Part shown: piece after piece, positions 18,811-26,634 of the stretch
Position numbering within the stretch: the first letter of the stretch is position 1
Layout of the letters: the number at the start of each line of letters is the position of its first letter
Origin: Flavobacteriales bacterium
GTDB taxonomy: Bacteria; Bacteroidota; Bacteroidia; Flavobacteriales; UBA7312
Assembly: GCA_016779995.1 (NCBI GenBank)
Contig: JADHMO010000003.1
Coordinates: forward strand, 38,733-102,732
Reading direction: 5' to 3'
DNA: 64,000 nucleotides
Notes under the pieces: generated by a model
Told to the model about the DNA's origin: nothing
The model's input: the letters and a program-made list of their open reading frames with translations, nothing else
Database searches by the model: none
Program-made: the position numbers and the translations under genes

Positions 18811-19330
18811 ATTCTATATCCCATTGATAGTAGCCTTATCGGTTATTATTCCTTTGGCAGTAGCAGGATTAATGTTCTTGCCTGACGATTTACGTCTTTC
18901 TTTCGGCGGTGCTGATTTACGTTCCTTACCATTTTTTCATGCTGTACTCAATGGCTCAACTGCTGTTTTATTGTTGGTAGGTTTTGTTTGGATTAAGAAT
19001 AAAAAGATTGCCTTACACCGTATTGCTATGATGAGTGCATTTATCTTATCGGCAGTATTTTTGGTGTCTTATGTGATTTCAAAGTTGTCCAATGCACCAA
19101 CGCCTTATGGTGGTGAAGGCTGGTTAAGACCGACTTATTTCTTTATACTTGTTTCGCACATTATACTTTCCATTCCTGTGCTTCCTTTGGCATTATTGGC
19201 TATTTATAGAGGTGTTACTGGCGAATTCCAAAAGCATGTAAAAATCGTAAAATGGACATTTCCTATTTGGATGTATGTGGCTATTACTGGAGTACTTGTC
19301 TATATTTTTATGATGCCATATTATGCTTAA
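18794..19330 (+). CDS. DUF420 membrane protein
   Basis: This 178-aa protein has five hydrophobic helices and conserved histidines (FFHAVLNGSTA, HRIAMMSAF, SHIILSIPVLPLAL). That pattern is the DUF420 family, which follows SCO and oxidase genes in many bacteria and is thought to take part in oxidase biogenesis. The exact role is unknown. Confidence 0.85.
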   Translation: MNQNDKFYIPLIVALSVIIPLAVAGLMFLPDDLRLSFGGADLRSLPFFHAVLNGSTAVLLLVGFVWIKNKKIALHRIAMMSAFILSAVFLVSYVISKLSNAPTPYGGEGWLRPTYFFILVSHIILSIPVLPLALLAIYRGVTGEFQKHVKIVKWTFPIWMYVAITGVLVYIFMMPYYA

Positions 19331-19340
19331 ATTTGTACCT

Positions 19341-19565
19341 ATGAAACACCTCATTCTTATCGTATTATTTTTAGCAACTCTGATGAATCAAGCTTACGCT
19401 CAGTGTGCTATGTGTAAGTCGGTTGTAGAAAGCAACATCGATGGAGGTAGTGCCATAGGCTCAGGCTTGAACGATGGCATATTGTATCTTATGGCGATGC
19501 CTTATTTGGCTTTAGCAATAGTCGCTTTTGCTTGGATGCGATACAATAAACGCCTCAAAGCATAG
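19341..19565 (+). CDS. Small exported Cys-pair protein, function unknown
   Basis: A 74-aa protein from ATG 19341; another ATG at 19323 overlaps the previous stop and would give 80 aa. It has a signal peptide ending in AYA, then QCAMCKSVVESN with a C-x2-C pair right at the mature N-terminus, and one C-terminal transmembrane helix. I recognise no domain. Its place at the end of the oxidase cluster suggests a redox or metal-handling accessory, which is an inference from context and the CxxC. Confidence 0.7.
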   Translation: MKHLILIVLFLATLMNQAYAQCAMCKSVVESNIDGGSAIGSGLNDGILYLMAMPYLALAIVAFAWMRYNKRLKA

Positions 19566-19581
19566 TTAACCAAATAACTAT
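19562..19581. promoter_or_regulatory. Inverted repeat abutting the efflux-operon promoter
   Basis: ATAGTTA-ACCAAA-TAACTAT is a 7-bp inverted repeat with a 6-bp spacer, ending at the first base of the -7 box of the TolC gene. This is the place where a repressor would block RNA polymerase. The left end overlaps the stop codon of the preceding gene. Confidence 0.4.
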
Positions 19582-19588
19582 ATCTTTG
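19581..19588 (+). promoter_or_regulatory. Promoter -7 box of the TolC gene
   Basis: TATCTTTG is an exact TAnnTTTG match located 5 bp before the TolC ATG, giving a near-leaderless transcript. Confidence 0.55.
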
Positions 19589-19593
19589 ATGGT

Positions 19594-20949
19594 ATGAAAA
19601 GAATCCTTATTCTTATTTGTTTTGTTTTTGGTACGGTTAGTATTTATGCCCAAAAGCAATGGACTTTAGAAGATTGTTTGCGTTATGCTCAAGACAATAA
19701 CATTACGATTAAAAAGGCCTTTCTCAATACCGAAATTTCTAAGCAAAATCATTTTCAATCTAAAATGGCTTTATTGCCTAACTTGAATGGTAGTCTTTCT
19801 GATAACACCAATTTTGGACGTAACATAGACCCTGTAACTAATCAAATTACTATTGATAGAGTACGCAATAATAATTTTAGTTTGAGTTCCTCAGTAACAC
19901 TTTTCAATGGTTTTCAGAGCATCAACAACATCAGAAAAAATAATTTTGATTATTTGTCATCGAAATACGATGCTGAAAAAATAGCTAACGATATATCGGT
20001 CAATATTGTTACCGCCTATTTGCAATTGCTATACAATTCGGACTTGGTAGAAGTGAGTCAGCAGAAAGTTGATGTTTCAGAATTACAGGTAGAACGTATT
20101 TCTAAGATGGTAGAAGTGGGGAGTTTACCTCAAGGCGATTTGCTCAATACCGAATCTCAAAAAGCCCAAGAAGAATTGCAACTCATCAATGCTCAAAATC
20201 AAAGGGATATCGCTAAATTGAATTTAATGCAGTTATTGGATTTGTCGGTTTCCGAATCCTTTGATATAGTTCAGTTGGAGGTTGAGGTCGATGAAAATTA
20301 CAGCACAGTTGACAATCAAGCGGTATATAATCTAGCTTTAGAAAATTTGCCAGATGTAAAAAGCGCCGAGTCCAAGCTCAAAAGCTCAGAGCGTTCTTTA
20401 GCCATATCACAAGGAGCTAGGAGTCCACGTTTGAGCCTATCGGCTAGTTTAGGGACTTTGTATTCTGATGCTAATAGACGCTTAGTTTACGATTCTTTAG
20501 GAGCGATACCAACTTATCAAGACTATCCTTTTGAAGACCAATTTAACGACAACGTGAGTCAAGCGATCAGTTTGAGTTTGAGTATTCCCATTTTTAATAA
20601 TTGGCAAGCCAACGCATCTATTAGCCGAGCAAAGATAGGAGTCTTACAAGCTCAATACAGTTTGCAAGAGGCTAAAAACAATTTGAGAAAAACCATAGAA
20701 CAAGCCCAGAACGATGCTCGTTCAGCACAAAAGAAATATATAGCGAGTAAAAAGGCCGTTGCATATCAAGAAGAATCTTTCCAATATACGCAGAACAAGT
20801 ACGACTTGCAGTTGGTCAATTCTTACGATTATAACAACGCAAAAAACACACTTTTTAAGGCTGAAACCGATTTGTTGCAGTCCAAATACGATTACCTATT
20901 TAAAACCAAGATGTTGGATTTTTATATGGGCAAACCCCTTATATTTTAA
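19594..20949 (+). CDS. TolC family outer-membrane efflux protein
   Basis: This 451-aa protein has a signal peptide (to about IYAQ) and WTLEDCLRYAQDNNITIKKA, the usual start of Bacteroidota TolC proteins. It shows two long coiled-coil repeats typical of the outer-membrane efflux fold, ending KTKMLDFYMGKPLIF. It forms the exit duct for an envelope-spanning exporter. Only the adaptor gene follows (4 bp gap); no inner-membrane pump is adjacent. Confidence 0.92.
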   Translation: MKRILILICFVFGTVSIYAQKQWTLEDCLRYAQDNNITIKKAFLNTEISKQNHFQSKMALLPNLNGSLSDNTNFGRNIDPVTNQITIDRVRNNNFSLSSSVTLFNGFQSINNIRKNNFDYLSSKYDAEKIANDISVNIVTAYLQLLYNSDLVEVSQQKVDVSELQVERISKMVEVGSLPQGDLLNTESQKAQEELQLINAQNQRDIAKLNLMQLLDLSVSESFDIVQLEVEVDENYSTVDNQAVYNLALENLPDVKSAESKLKSSERSLAISQGARSPRLSLSASLGTLYSDANRRLVYDSLGAIPTYQDYPFEDQFNDNVSQAISLSLSIPIFNNWQANASISRAKIGVLQAQYSLQEAKNNLRKTIEQAQNDARSAQKKYIASKKAVAYQEESFQYTQNKYDLQLVNSYDYNNAKNTLFKAETDLLQSKYDYLFKTKMLDFYMGKPLIF

Positions 20950-20952
20950 CTT

Positions 20953-22242
20953 ATGACAGTATTTATTATTTTCATTTTAGTTGGCATCGCTTTGTTCTAT
21001 TTCGCTAGAAAAAAAGAAAATCGTTTGATGCGAATTTTTGGTATCTCTTTATTTGCTTTGGGATTCCTACTTCTTATTGCTAAATGGGCAGGTTGGATAT
21101 CTTCTGAAGACGGTATTAATGTGCAAACTACAACGGTGCAAAAGAGAACCATAGTACAAACGGTTTCGGCAAGTGGTAAGATTCAGCCAGAAGTAGAAGT
21201 TAAGATATCGCCTGATGTTTCAGGTGAGATTGTACAGCTTTACATTATGGAGGGCGACCAAGTAGAAAAGGGCGATTTGTTGTTGAAGATAAAGCCCGAC
21301 ACCTACCAATCTATCTTGGAAAGAAGTCAAGCCGCTTTGAACACTTCTAAGTCAGCACTTGCCAAAGCCAAAGCCCAATTGATAGAAAGTGAAGCCAACT
21401 TTAACAGAAACAAATCACTATACGATAACGGGACTATTTCTAAATCTGAATTTGAAAAAATACAAGCCTCCTACACTGTAGCTCAGCTCAATGTAGAAGA
21501 TGGAGAATACGCAGTTAGTAGTGCTCAAGCCTCTTTAAGAGAAGCTCAAGAAAATTTGAATAAGACTAATATTTATGCTCCTATTGGAGGTACTATTTCA
21601 CGCCTCAATGTAGAGTTGGGTGAGCGAGTGGTAGGAACAGCCCAAATGGCAGGAACGGAGTTATTGCGTCTAGCTAATTTGAACCGTATGGAAGTAGCAG
21701 TTGAGGTCAATGAGAACGATATCAATAGCGTGAGTTTGGGCGATACAGCCCTTATTGAAGTGGACGCTTTTTTAGGAGAAAAATACAAAGGCTTAGTTTC
21801 TGAAATTGCCAATTCGGCTAATGTAACAGGCTCTAGTGCTGACCAAGTGACTAACTTTGAAGTCAAAGTAAGGATTATAGATTCTGTCAGTTTTAGACCC
21901 GGTATGACAGCTACTGTGGACATACAATCTGAACGTGCCAAAGACGTATTGTCTTTGCCTATACAAGCCGTAACAACTCGTAAAGATACAGCTGGGGGAG
22001 ACGATAAGCTGGAATGTGTTTTTGAAGTGCAAGGTGCTACCGTTAAGATGCTAGTGGTAAAAACGGGGATTCAAGACGATGAATACATACAGATACTTTC
22101 GGGTGTTAGCGATAGTATGTCTGTTGTCAAAGGACCGTATAGTGCAGTTTCACGACTACTCAATGACGGTTCATTTATCGTCAACGATGAGTCATCATCT
22201 TCCAAAGGCTCAACCATTTCATTTTCAGTAAGCACTAACTAA
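20953..22242 (+). CDS. HlyD/RND-type periplasmic adaptor protein
   Basis: This 429-aa membrane fusion protein has an N-terminal membrane anchor, a lipoyl half-motif (VSPD-like VKISPDVSGEIVQLYI, VEKGDLLLKI), a coiled-coil hairpin (about 120-200), the second lipoyl half (IYAPIGGTISRLNVELGERV) and a beta-barrel. It bridges an inner-membrane transporter to TolC. ABC-type (MacA-like) adaptors look similar, and I cannot tell which pump it serves because none is encoded here. It is followed by tsaB after 1 bp. Confidence 0.9.
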   Translation: MTVFIIFILVGIALFYFARKKENRLMRIFGISLFALGFLLLIAKWAGWISSEDGINVQTTTVQKRTIVQTVSASGKIQPEVEVKISPDVSGEIVQLYIMEGDQVEKGDLLLKIKPDTYQSILERSQAALNTSKSALAKAKAQLIESEANFNRNKSLYDNGTISKSEFEKIQASYTVAQLNVEDGEYAVSSAQASLREAQENLNKTNIYAPIGGTISRLNVELGERVVGTAQMAGTELLRLANLNRMEVAVEVNENDINSVSLGDTALIEVDAFLGEKYKGLVSEIANSANVTGSSADQVTNFEVKVRIIDSVSFRPGMTATVDIQSERAKDVLSLPIQAVTTRKDTAGGDDKLECVFEVQGATVKMLVVKTGIQDDEYIQILSGVSDSMSVVKGPYSAVSRLLNDGSFIVNDESSSSKGSTISFSVSTN

Positions 22243-22243
22243 T

Positions 22244-22912
22244 ATGGCTTGGATACTATCCATAGAAACGGCTACTAAAAGTTGTTCGGTAGCTTTAGCA
22301 AGGGACGGTCAGTTAGTGGCTGTCAAAGAAGAAGTTTCAGAACAGTATTCCCATTCCGAACAACTCACCGTATTTATAGAACAACTTTTACAACAAGAGG
22401 GGCTCAAGGTATCGGACTTGGACGCCATTGCTGTAAGTTCAGGACCGGGCTCTTATACCGGACTCCGTATAGGCGTATCTACTGCTAAGGGTTTGTGTTA
22501 TGCTAGTGATGTACCTTTGATAGCCGTTTCCACTTTAGGAGCTATGGCACAAGCTATGAAAGACAAGTATCCTGAGGCACAATTGTGCCCTATGCTCGAT
22601 GCTAGGCGTATGGAAGTCTATTGCGCGCTTTATTCTAAATCACAAGCCAGTCCAGTAGTAGCAAAAATCATAGACCAGGATTCTTTTGCGGAGGAATTGG
22701 CACAAGGACCCCTATTATTTTTTGGCGATGGTGCAGACAAATGCCAAGATGTGCTAACACACACTAATGCTCGTTTTGAATTGGGCGTTTACCCTTCAGC
22801 AACAAATATGATTCCTTTAGCACAGGACAAATTTCAAAACCAAGACTTTGAAGATGTAGCCTATTTTGAGCCTTTTTACCTCAAGGACTTTGTAGCGGGA
22901 GTGAAGAAGTAA
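22244..22912 (+). CDS. tsaB: tRNA threonylcarbamoyladenosine biosynthesis protein TsaB
   Basis: This 222-aa ASKHA-fold protein begins ILSIETATKSCSVAL, with AVSSGPGSYTGLRIGVSTAKGL in the middle (split as AVSSGPGSYTG and LRIGVSTAKGL), both diagnostic of TsaB. TsaB is the scaffold subunit with TsaD and TsaE that installs t6A37 on ANN-decoding tRNAs. The gene is essential in most bacteria. Its close spacing to the adaptor gene suggests co-transcription by chance of position. Confidence 0.95.
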   Translation: MAWILSIETATKSCSVALARDGQLVAVKEEVSEQYSHSEQLTVFIEQLLQQEGLKVSDLDAIAVSSGPGSYTGLRIGVSTAKGLCYASDVPLIAVSTLGAMAQAMKDKYPEAQLCPMLDARRMEVYCALYSKSQASPVVAKIIDQDSFAEELAQGPLLFFGDGADKCQDVLTHTNARFELGVYPSATNMIPLAQDKFQNQDFEDVAYFEPFYLKDFVAGVKK

Positions 22913-23001
22913 TAACTTAACCCAAGCTTAACGTCATTCATTATTTCTTAAATAATTTTTTTTTTTAAATTGCAGTTACTTAATGTATAAATGAAAAAGC
23001 C

Positions 23002-23241
23002 ATGTCTAAAAGTAAACTGTTACGGGTCTATTCCCTACATCGTTTTTTGTCGAATAAAAAAAGAGTTTTCCCTAGAAAAATGGCGCAAAAATTCGGCGTT
23101 TCAAGAGCCACATTATTTAGAGATTTGGACCTGCTCAAATCCATAGGAGCACCAGTACGCTATTGTAGAATAAGCCAAATACATTACTACGAAGAAGACT
23201 TTCACATGAGTAGAGAGGAGTTTTTTGAAAAAATTTTTTAG
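23002..23241 (+). CDS. Mini HTH transcriptional regulator (HTH_11/DeoR-type, no effector domain)
   Basis: This 79-aa protein consists almost wholly of a winged helix-turn-helix: KMAQKFGVSRATLFRDLDLLKSIGAPV is the recognition unit of HTH_11/DeoR/YafY-type regulators (written here as KMAQKFGVSRATL and FRDLDLLKSIGAPV). The usual C-terminal WYL or sugar-binding effector domain is missing. It stands alone directly before the Sdp-like island, and a perfect palindrome covers the -33 region of the next gene only 2 bp after its stop. A local repressor of that gene is therefore a reasonable inference, similar in role but not in family to B. subtilis SdpR. Confidence 0.78.
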   Translation: MSKSKLLRVYSLHRFLSNKKRVFPRKMAQKFGVSRATLFRDLDLLKSIGAPVRYCRISQIHYYEEDFHMSREEFFEKIF

Positions 23242-23242
23242 A

Positions 23243-23259
23243 GTCTCATTAAATGAGAC
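23243..23259. promoter_or_regulatory. Palindromic operator candidate of the Sdp-like precursor gene
   Basis: GTCTCATT-A-AATGAGAC is a perfect 8-bp inverted repeat with a one-base centre. It ends 10 bp before the -7 box at 23270 and so covers the -33 region. No T-run follows it, so it is unlikely to be a terminator. Confidence 0.5.
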
Positions 23260-23269
23260 GCTGAGCCAT

Positions 23270-23277
23270 TAGTTTTG
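23270..23277 (+). promoter_or_regulatory. Promoter -7 box of the Sdp-like precursor gene
   Basis: TAGTTTTG fits TAnnTTTG and lies 30 bp before the ATG at 23308. Confidence 0.55.
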
Positions 23278-23307
23278 TGGGCATATTAACAATAAAAATT
23301 AAAAATT

Positions 23308-23901
23308 ATGAAAAAATTAAATTTTAGATGGACAGCTCTAGTAGCTATTGCTGTCATCTTAGGAAGCGTATTTTTTAGTTCTTGTGAAAAAGATGTCTTT
23401 GTTTTCCCAACTGAAGTGAGTCTATCAAATAATGAAAAGTCACAATTAATTGAACTAAAAAATAATAAACCTAATATTTTTGAACATATCAGTTGGGATA
23501 ATTTTCAGAGGGTGGATGGATTATTAAGTCTGCCAGTTATTGAAAATGATAAAGTTGTCAGTAGATTAATCGTTTCTAATTCTTCGTCATTTATTGTTGA
23601 TTATTCTAATTGGAAACATGAACTGAAATTATATGATTTCAAAGAAATCGAATCATTTGCTGATTTCAAAATGGTTTATAAAGAAGAAGAAGCAATTTAT
23701 GAGCCAGTATATTTGAAAAAAAAGAATAAAAAAAGTAAAGTAAATGCATGTATTGCTGGCTGTGCAATTAGTGGTTTATATATGGGTGTCGCTGATGGTC
23801 CTTTACCTCTTGCTGATATTGCGGCATTAATATGGATGGGATTATGTATTCAAAATTGTCATGATAGTTATGGGGGAGAAGGAGGAGGTTCTTCAAAATG
23901 A
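23308..23901 (+). CDS. Candidate SdpC-like antimicrobial peptide precursor (lipoprotein)
   Basis: This 197-aa protein has an N-terminal signal with lipobox-like FFSSC (Cys26), a polar domain to about residue 135 and a basic stretch (LKKKNKKSK, 136-144). It ends in a hydrophobic Gly/Ala-rich segment that starts CIAGCAISGLYMG, contains Cys148, 152, 180 and 184 as two CX3C pairs about 28 residues apart, and has a polar Gly-Ser tail. B. subtilis SdpC is about the same length and releases a hydrophobic 42-aa toxin with a disulfide near its N-terminus, followed by a polar tail. SdpB- and SdpI-like genes lie downstream. The SdpC analogy is an inference from layout, not from alignment. Confidence 0.45.
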   Translation: MKKLNFRWTALVAIAVILGSVFFSSCEKDVFVFPTEVSLSNNEKSQLIELKNNKPNIFEHISWDNFQRVDGLLSLPVIENDKVVSRLIVSNSSSFIVDYSNWKHELKLYDFKEIESFADFKMVYKEEEAIYEPVYLKKKNKKSKVNACIAGCAISGLYMGVADGPLPLADIAALIWMGLCIQNCHDSYGGEGGGSSK

Positions 23902-24119
23902 AAAATAAATTAAAAAAAATCTTGTGGAATAATGTAACGGCTTTGATAGTATGTATTTTATTCTACCTATGGGTGAAATATTGCTAGACAAAACAGGTGT
24001 GTGTTTACATAAACTTTGGAGATATTATACCTTCTGATTTTGGCATAATAACCCCTTATCCTGTATTATTTGAATTTTATGATGATAAAATTCAACAGTT
24101 TGAGTTAGTACTTAATTAA
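23898..24119 (+). pseudogene. Small membrane-protein gene interrupted by an in-frame TAG
   Basis: An ATG overlapping the precursor's stop (ATGA) opens a 29-codon reading (MKNKLKKILWNN, then one transmembrane helix) that stops at TAG 23985-23987. The same frame then continues for 43 sense codons (TKQVCVYINFGDIIPSDFG... QFELVLN) to TAA at 24117-24119. Two coding-like halves in one frame suggest a gene of about 73 codons broken by a nonsense mutation. Alternatively the 29-aa peptide is itself functional and the rest is debris. I recognise no family. It lies where a maturation gene would be expected in an Sdp operon. Confidence 0.45.
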
Positions 24120-24122
24120 ATT

Positions 24123-24597
24123 ATGAAAACAACTATTAATATTATCGTCTTTTTTTTATTAGCCATATCAATTTGGGTATTAGTTGGAAGTAAACAATAT
24201 ATCCTTCATGTTGAGAATAAAAAAAACGTGGTGTTTATTTATCCCAGTTGGTGTGGAGTAGCACATGAGTTATTGCAAAAAGAAATTGCACCACTCAGTA
24301 AGGATACAAGTGTTAATGTCATACTTGTCTGTACTAGTTCTAACCCTAAAGAAAGTATAGCACAATTAAAATCCTATGGTATTCAGCAATCTCCCATTGT
24401 ATTACAATCAATATTTAGTGGCTTTCCCCCTTATGACCGTTGGTGTATCAAACGTTTTATTCGTTCGCATTTTAGTCAAAGTAATACTATATTTAGAGGG
24501 TTTTTTCTTTCCAGTACCCATTCGTTTTTTATGCGATGAAAATTTAATGGTGAAATCCTTACTCTCCGATGATATTATTAATGAAACCTATCAATGA
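24123..24597 (+). pseudogene. Frameshifted thioredoxin-fold-like membrane-anchored protein
   Basis: The ATG at 24123 reads 138 codons to a stop at 24539. It encodes an N-terminal membrane anchor and a thioredoxin-like segment (KNVVFIYPSWCGVAHELLQ). At the six-T run 24501-24506 the coding signal moves to the +1 frame: removing one T continues the protein as GFFFPVPIRFLCDENLMVKS to a TGA at 24595-24597. That TGA overlaps the next ATG (ATGA), as is usual between coupled genes here. So the intact ancestor was about 157 aa. It has a single Cys in the WCGV position instead of a CxxC pair. Function unknown. Confidence 0.55.
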
Positions 24598-24622
24598 AAA
24601 AACTCATCTTTTTGTTGCTTTT
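24594..24622 (+). repeat. 29-bp direct repeat, copy 1
   Basis: The first 29 bp of this gene equal 27164-27192 except at position 17 (T here, G there). The copies lie 2570 bp apart and flank the block of lipoprotein genes. Confidence 0.8.
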
Positions 24623-25022
24623 AAGCAATTCAATATTGGCTCAGCAGCACCTCTCTTTAAATTGGGGAGGTGCTGTTGCTTATAATTTTAATACACCACT
24701 TCAAACCTTAGAGCAACCCTATGAAGCACATAGCAATTACCTAAGTCCTAATATCTTAGCTCATATTTCTTATGATGTCAATCGTTCGTATTTATCCTTA
24801 GAATCCACTTATCATTTCAGAAATTATGGATTTGTGATTGAATTTTCGGAAAAAGATTACTATCTGCGACTATTTCAAAAACAAATAACAGAAACTATTA
24901 ATGGTGTAATTCGTCAGCAATTAAAAGTATCTCACCGTTACAATCGAACTCAGAATAAACACTATTTAGTGTTCAAGAAAGATAGGGAAGTTCATTCTGC
25001 ATATCCAATTCTTGTTAGATAA
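24594..25022 (+). CDS. Exported protein of unknown function
   Basis: This 142-aa protein has a clear signal peptide (MKKLIFLLLLSNSILAQ) and then alternating polar/aromatic stretches (HLSLNWGGAVAYNF, SYLSLESTYHFRNYGF), like the first strands of an outer-membrane beta-barrel. It then ends in a charged region. It may be a truncated barrel protein. The first 29 bp recur with one mismatch at 27164. The stop abuts the next ATG (TAAATG). Confidence 0.6.
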   Translation: MKKLIFLLLLSNSILAQQHLSLNWGGAVAYNFNTPLQTLEQPYEAHSNYLSPNILAHISYDVNRSYLSLESTYHFRNYGFVIEFSEKDYYLRLFQKQITETINGVIRQQLKVSHRYNRTQNKHYLVFKKDREVHSAYPILVR

Positions 25023-26204
25023 ATGAATCTTCTAAGATTTTATTTTAAGTCGTCAATTCTATTTCTATTAGGATTGGTGGCTTTTTTACATTCATGTCAA
25101 AATAATGCTTTGGATTTAAGGCAGTTAGATTCTCAAGTTTTTGAAACGAATTTTGTGCCCAGTAATCGATTTTCTGGAGTTTATTATGACGAACACACAG
25201 AACAAGAATACATTTATCTAGGAAATGGTAAGACTGAAAAATCGGTTAGTTTTTTTACTTCAGATGGAGACTATGTAAAAACTATTGATTTTAAACAAGC
25301 TACGATATCACACTCACTTAATGACATTAGTATATGGTCTTTAGATACTATTCTAGTGTTGTCATCTTATTCAGGAGTAATATTTTTTATTAATGAAAGA
25401 GGCAGTTGTTTTAAGAAATTAAATTTGAATAAATATGTGCCTGATACTATTCCTTCATTGGAGTTTACATCTTCTAGGTTAGATGATTTTTTATATAACG
25501 AATCTCTTTATGTTGGAATTAATTTAAGTCCTACAGTTATCAATGATTTATCAAATTATGAAGGGATTTTAAAATATAATCAGCTTTCAATTGAACTGCC
25601 ATATTTAATAAAGATGAGTAATATATTTGATACCATTCCTCGAATTTCATTTTTACTAAATGCATTTATTAAAAATTTCACACCAAAAAACCATTTGGCA
25701 TTAGATATTCATCATTATTTAGTTTTGGAAGATAAAATCTTTTCAATCTCTATAATTCCTGATACTCTCTATTTATCAAATATAAGTGAGAATAAAACGA
25801 TAAAGAAACATATTGATTATGTCGAAAAAACAAACATAGATAAAAAAAGGTTTGAACTTACTAAAGAGTCAATAAGTAAAATTCAAGAAAATATCTTTTG
25901 GCAAACACAAAGTGCTAGTTATATAAGTAAATTACTTGCCAGTGAAAAGCATAAATTAAAACACCTTTTTGCTTTTCACCAATTTGAGGGTAAGGCAGAA
26001 GACTGTTGGGATAAACGCAATTGGTCTTGGTTGGTTTATAATGAAAAATTTGAGAAATTAAATGAATTTATTATGACCGATTATAGTGTATCTCCCACTT
26101 TTTCATTTTTAACTCAAAAAGGTATTTTTTTAAAAGTCAAACCAAAATTCGTAAAAAATTATGACCCTAAAAAAACCCATTTTAAAATTTATACTATCGA
26201 CTAG
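25023..26204 (+). CDS. Lipoprotein, DUF4221/6-bladed beta-propeller-like
   Basis: This 393-aa protein has a signal peptide and lipobox (FLHSC, Cys27 region) and then repeated short beta-rich units (SGVYYDEHTEQEYIYLGNG, VSFFTSDGDYVKTIDF, SGVIFFINERGSCFKKLNL). These resemble the DUF4221/6-bladed beta-propeller lipoproteins common in Bacteroidota. Such proteins often neighbour thioredoxin-like and small-peptide genes, as here. The family call is from overall pattern. The end overlaps the next gene by 44 bp. Confidence 0.55.
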   Translation: MNLLRFYFKSSILFLLGLVAFLHSCQNNALDLRQLDSQVFETNFVPSNRFSGVYYDEHTEQEYIYLGNGKTEKSVSFFTSDGDYVKTIDFKQATISHSLNDISIWSLDTILVLSSYSGVIFFINERGSCFKKLNLNKYVPDTIPSLEFTSSRLDDFLYNESLYVGINLSPTVINDLSNYEGILKYNQLSIELPYLIKMSNIFDTIPRISFLLNAFIKNFTPKNHLALDIHHYLVLEDKIFSISIIPDTLYLSNISENKTIKKHIDYVEKTNIDKKRFELTKESISKIQENIFWQTQSASYISKLLASEKHKLKHLFAFHQFEGKAEDCWDKRNWSWLVYNEKFEKLNEFIMTDYSVSPTFSFLTQKGIFLKVKPKFVKNYDPKKTHFKIYTID

Positions 26205-26598
26205 TATGTTTATAGCTTGTACAGAGCATAGCAATGTTTCAACTTATTTGAATCATCATCATTTAGAAAATAAGTATCACTCCATAATTGTACTAACAGA
26301 AAAAGGGTGTCCTAATTGCAATAGTAGTTTGGCAAATACGATTACTAATACAGCCTTTGATAGTACACTATTAGTTGTAAATGCCTTAGGGACAGTTATA
26401 GATTTGACGGATATTAGAAAAAATGATTTTAAAAACGATTTGATTTACGATTATAAAGAAGACTATAAAGAGTTAGGTTTAAGTGGTTCTGGAGTAATTT
26501 TAATAGATGAAAACTTAGAGATAGATAGTATAATTCGACTTGATGCTAGTGAATTACTTCAACAATTGAATTTTATTCAGACTTTAAGTCAAGATTAA
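26161..26598 (+). CDS. Thioredoxin-like lipoprotein with CPNC motif
   Basis: This 145-aa protein has a signal peptide ending in a lipobox-like FIAC (Cys20). It then has HSIIVLTEKGCPNCNSSL, a thioredoxin-type C-x2-C placed after a beta-strand as in redox-active Trx folds. It could act on disulfides in the periplasm, for example those of the twin-CX3C peptide at 23308, but that is a guess. It starts inside the end of the propeller gene. Confidence 0.6.
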   Translation: MTLKKPILKFILSTSMFIACTEHSNVSTYLNHHHLENKYHSIIVLTEKGCPNCNSSLANTITNTAFDSTLLVVNALGTVIDLTDIRKNDFKNDLIYDYKEDYKELGLSGSGVILIDENLEIDSIIRLDASELLQQLNFIQTLSQD

Positions 26599-26634
26599 TA
26601 TCTTCAAAATCTACACACCCCTGTTTTTCTTGAA

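Noticed and set aside
23243..23259. GTCTCATT palindrome as a terminator of the mini HTH gene
   Set aside because: The loop would be a single base and no T-run follows on the plus strand; position over the next promoter fits an operator better.
23985..23987. TAG as a pyrrolysine or other recoded codon
   Set aside because: No pyl genes or recoding signals are seen and Bacteroidota normally use TAG as stop; a nonsense mutation is simpler.
24501..24506. Programmed ribosomal frameshift at the T6 run
   Set aside because: No downstream pseudoknot or slippery heptamer with a coupled function is evident; indel, phase variation or sequencing error is more likely.
24376..24597. Separate 73-codon gene in the +1 frame
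   Set aside because: Its first half has no protein-like features and overlaps the Trx-like gene; only the part after the T6 run looks coding, so it is the displaced tail of that gene.
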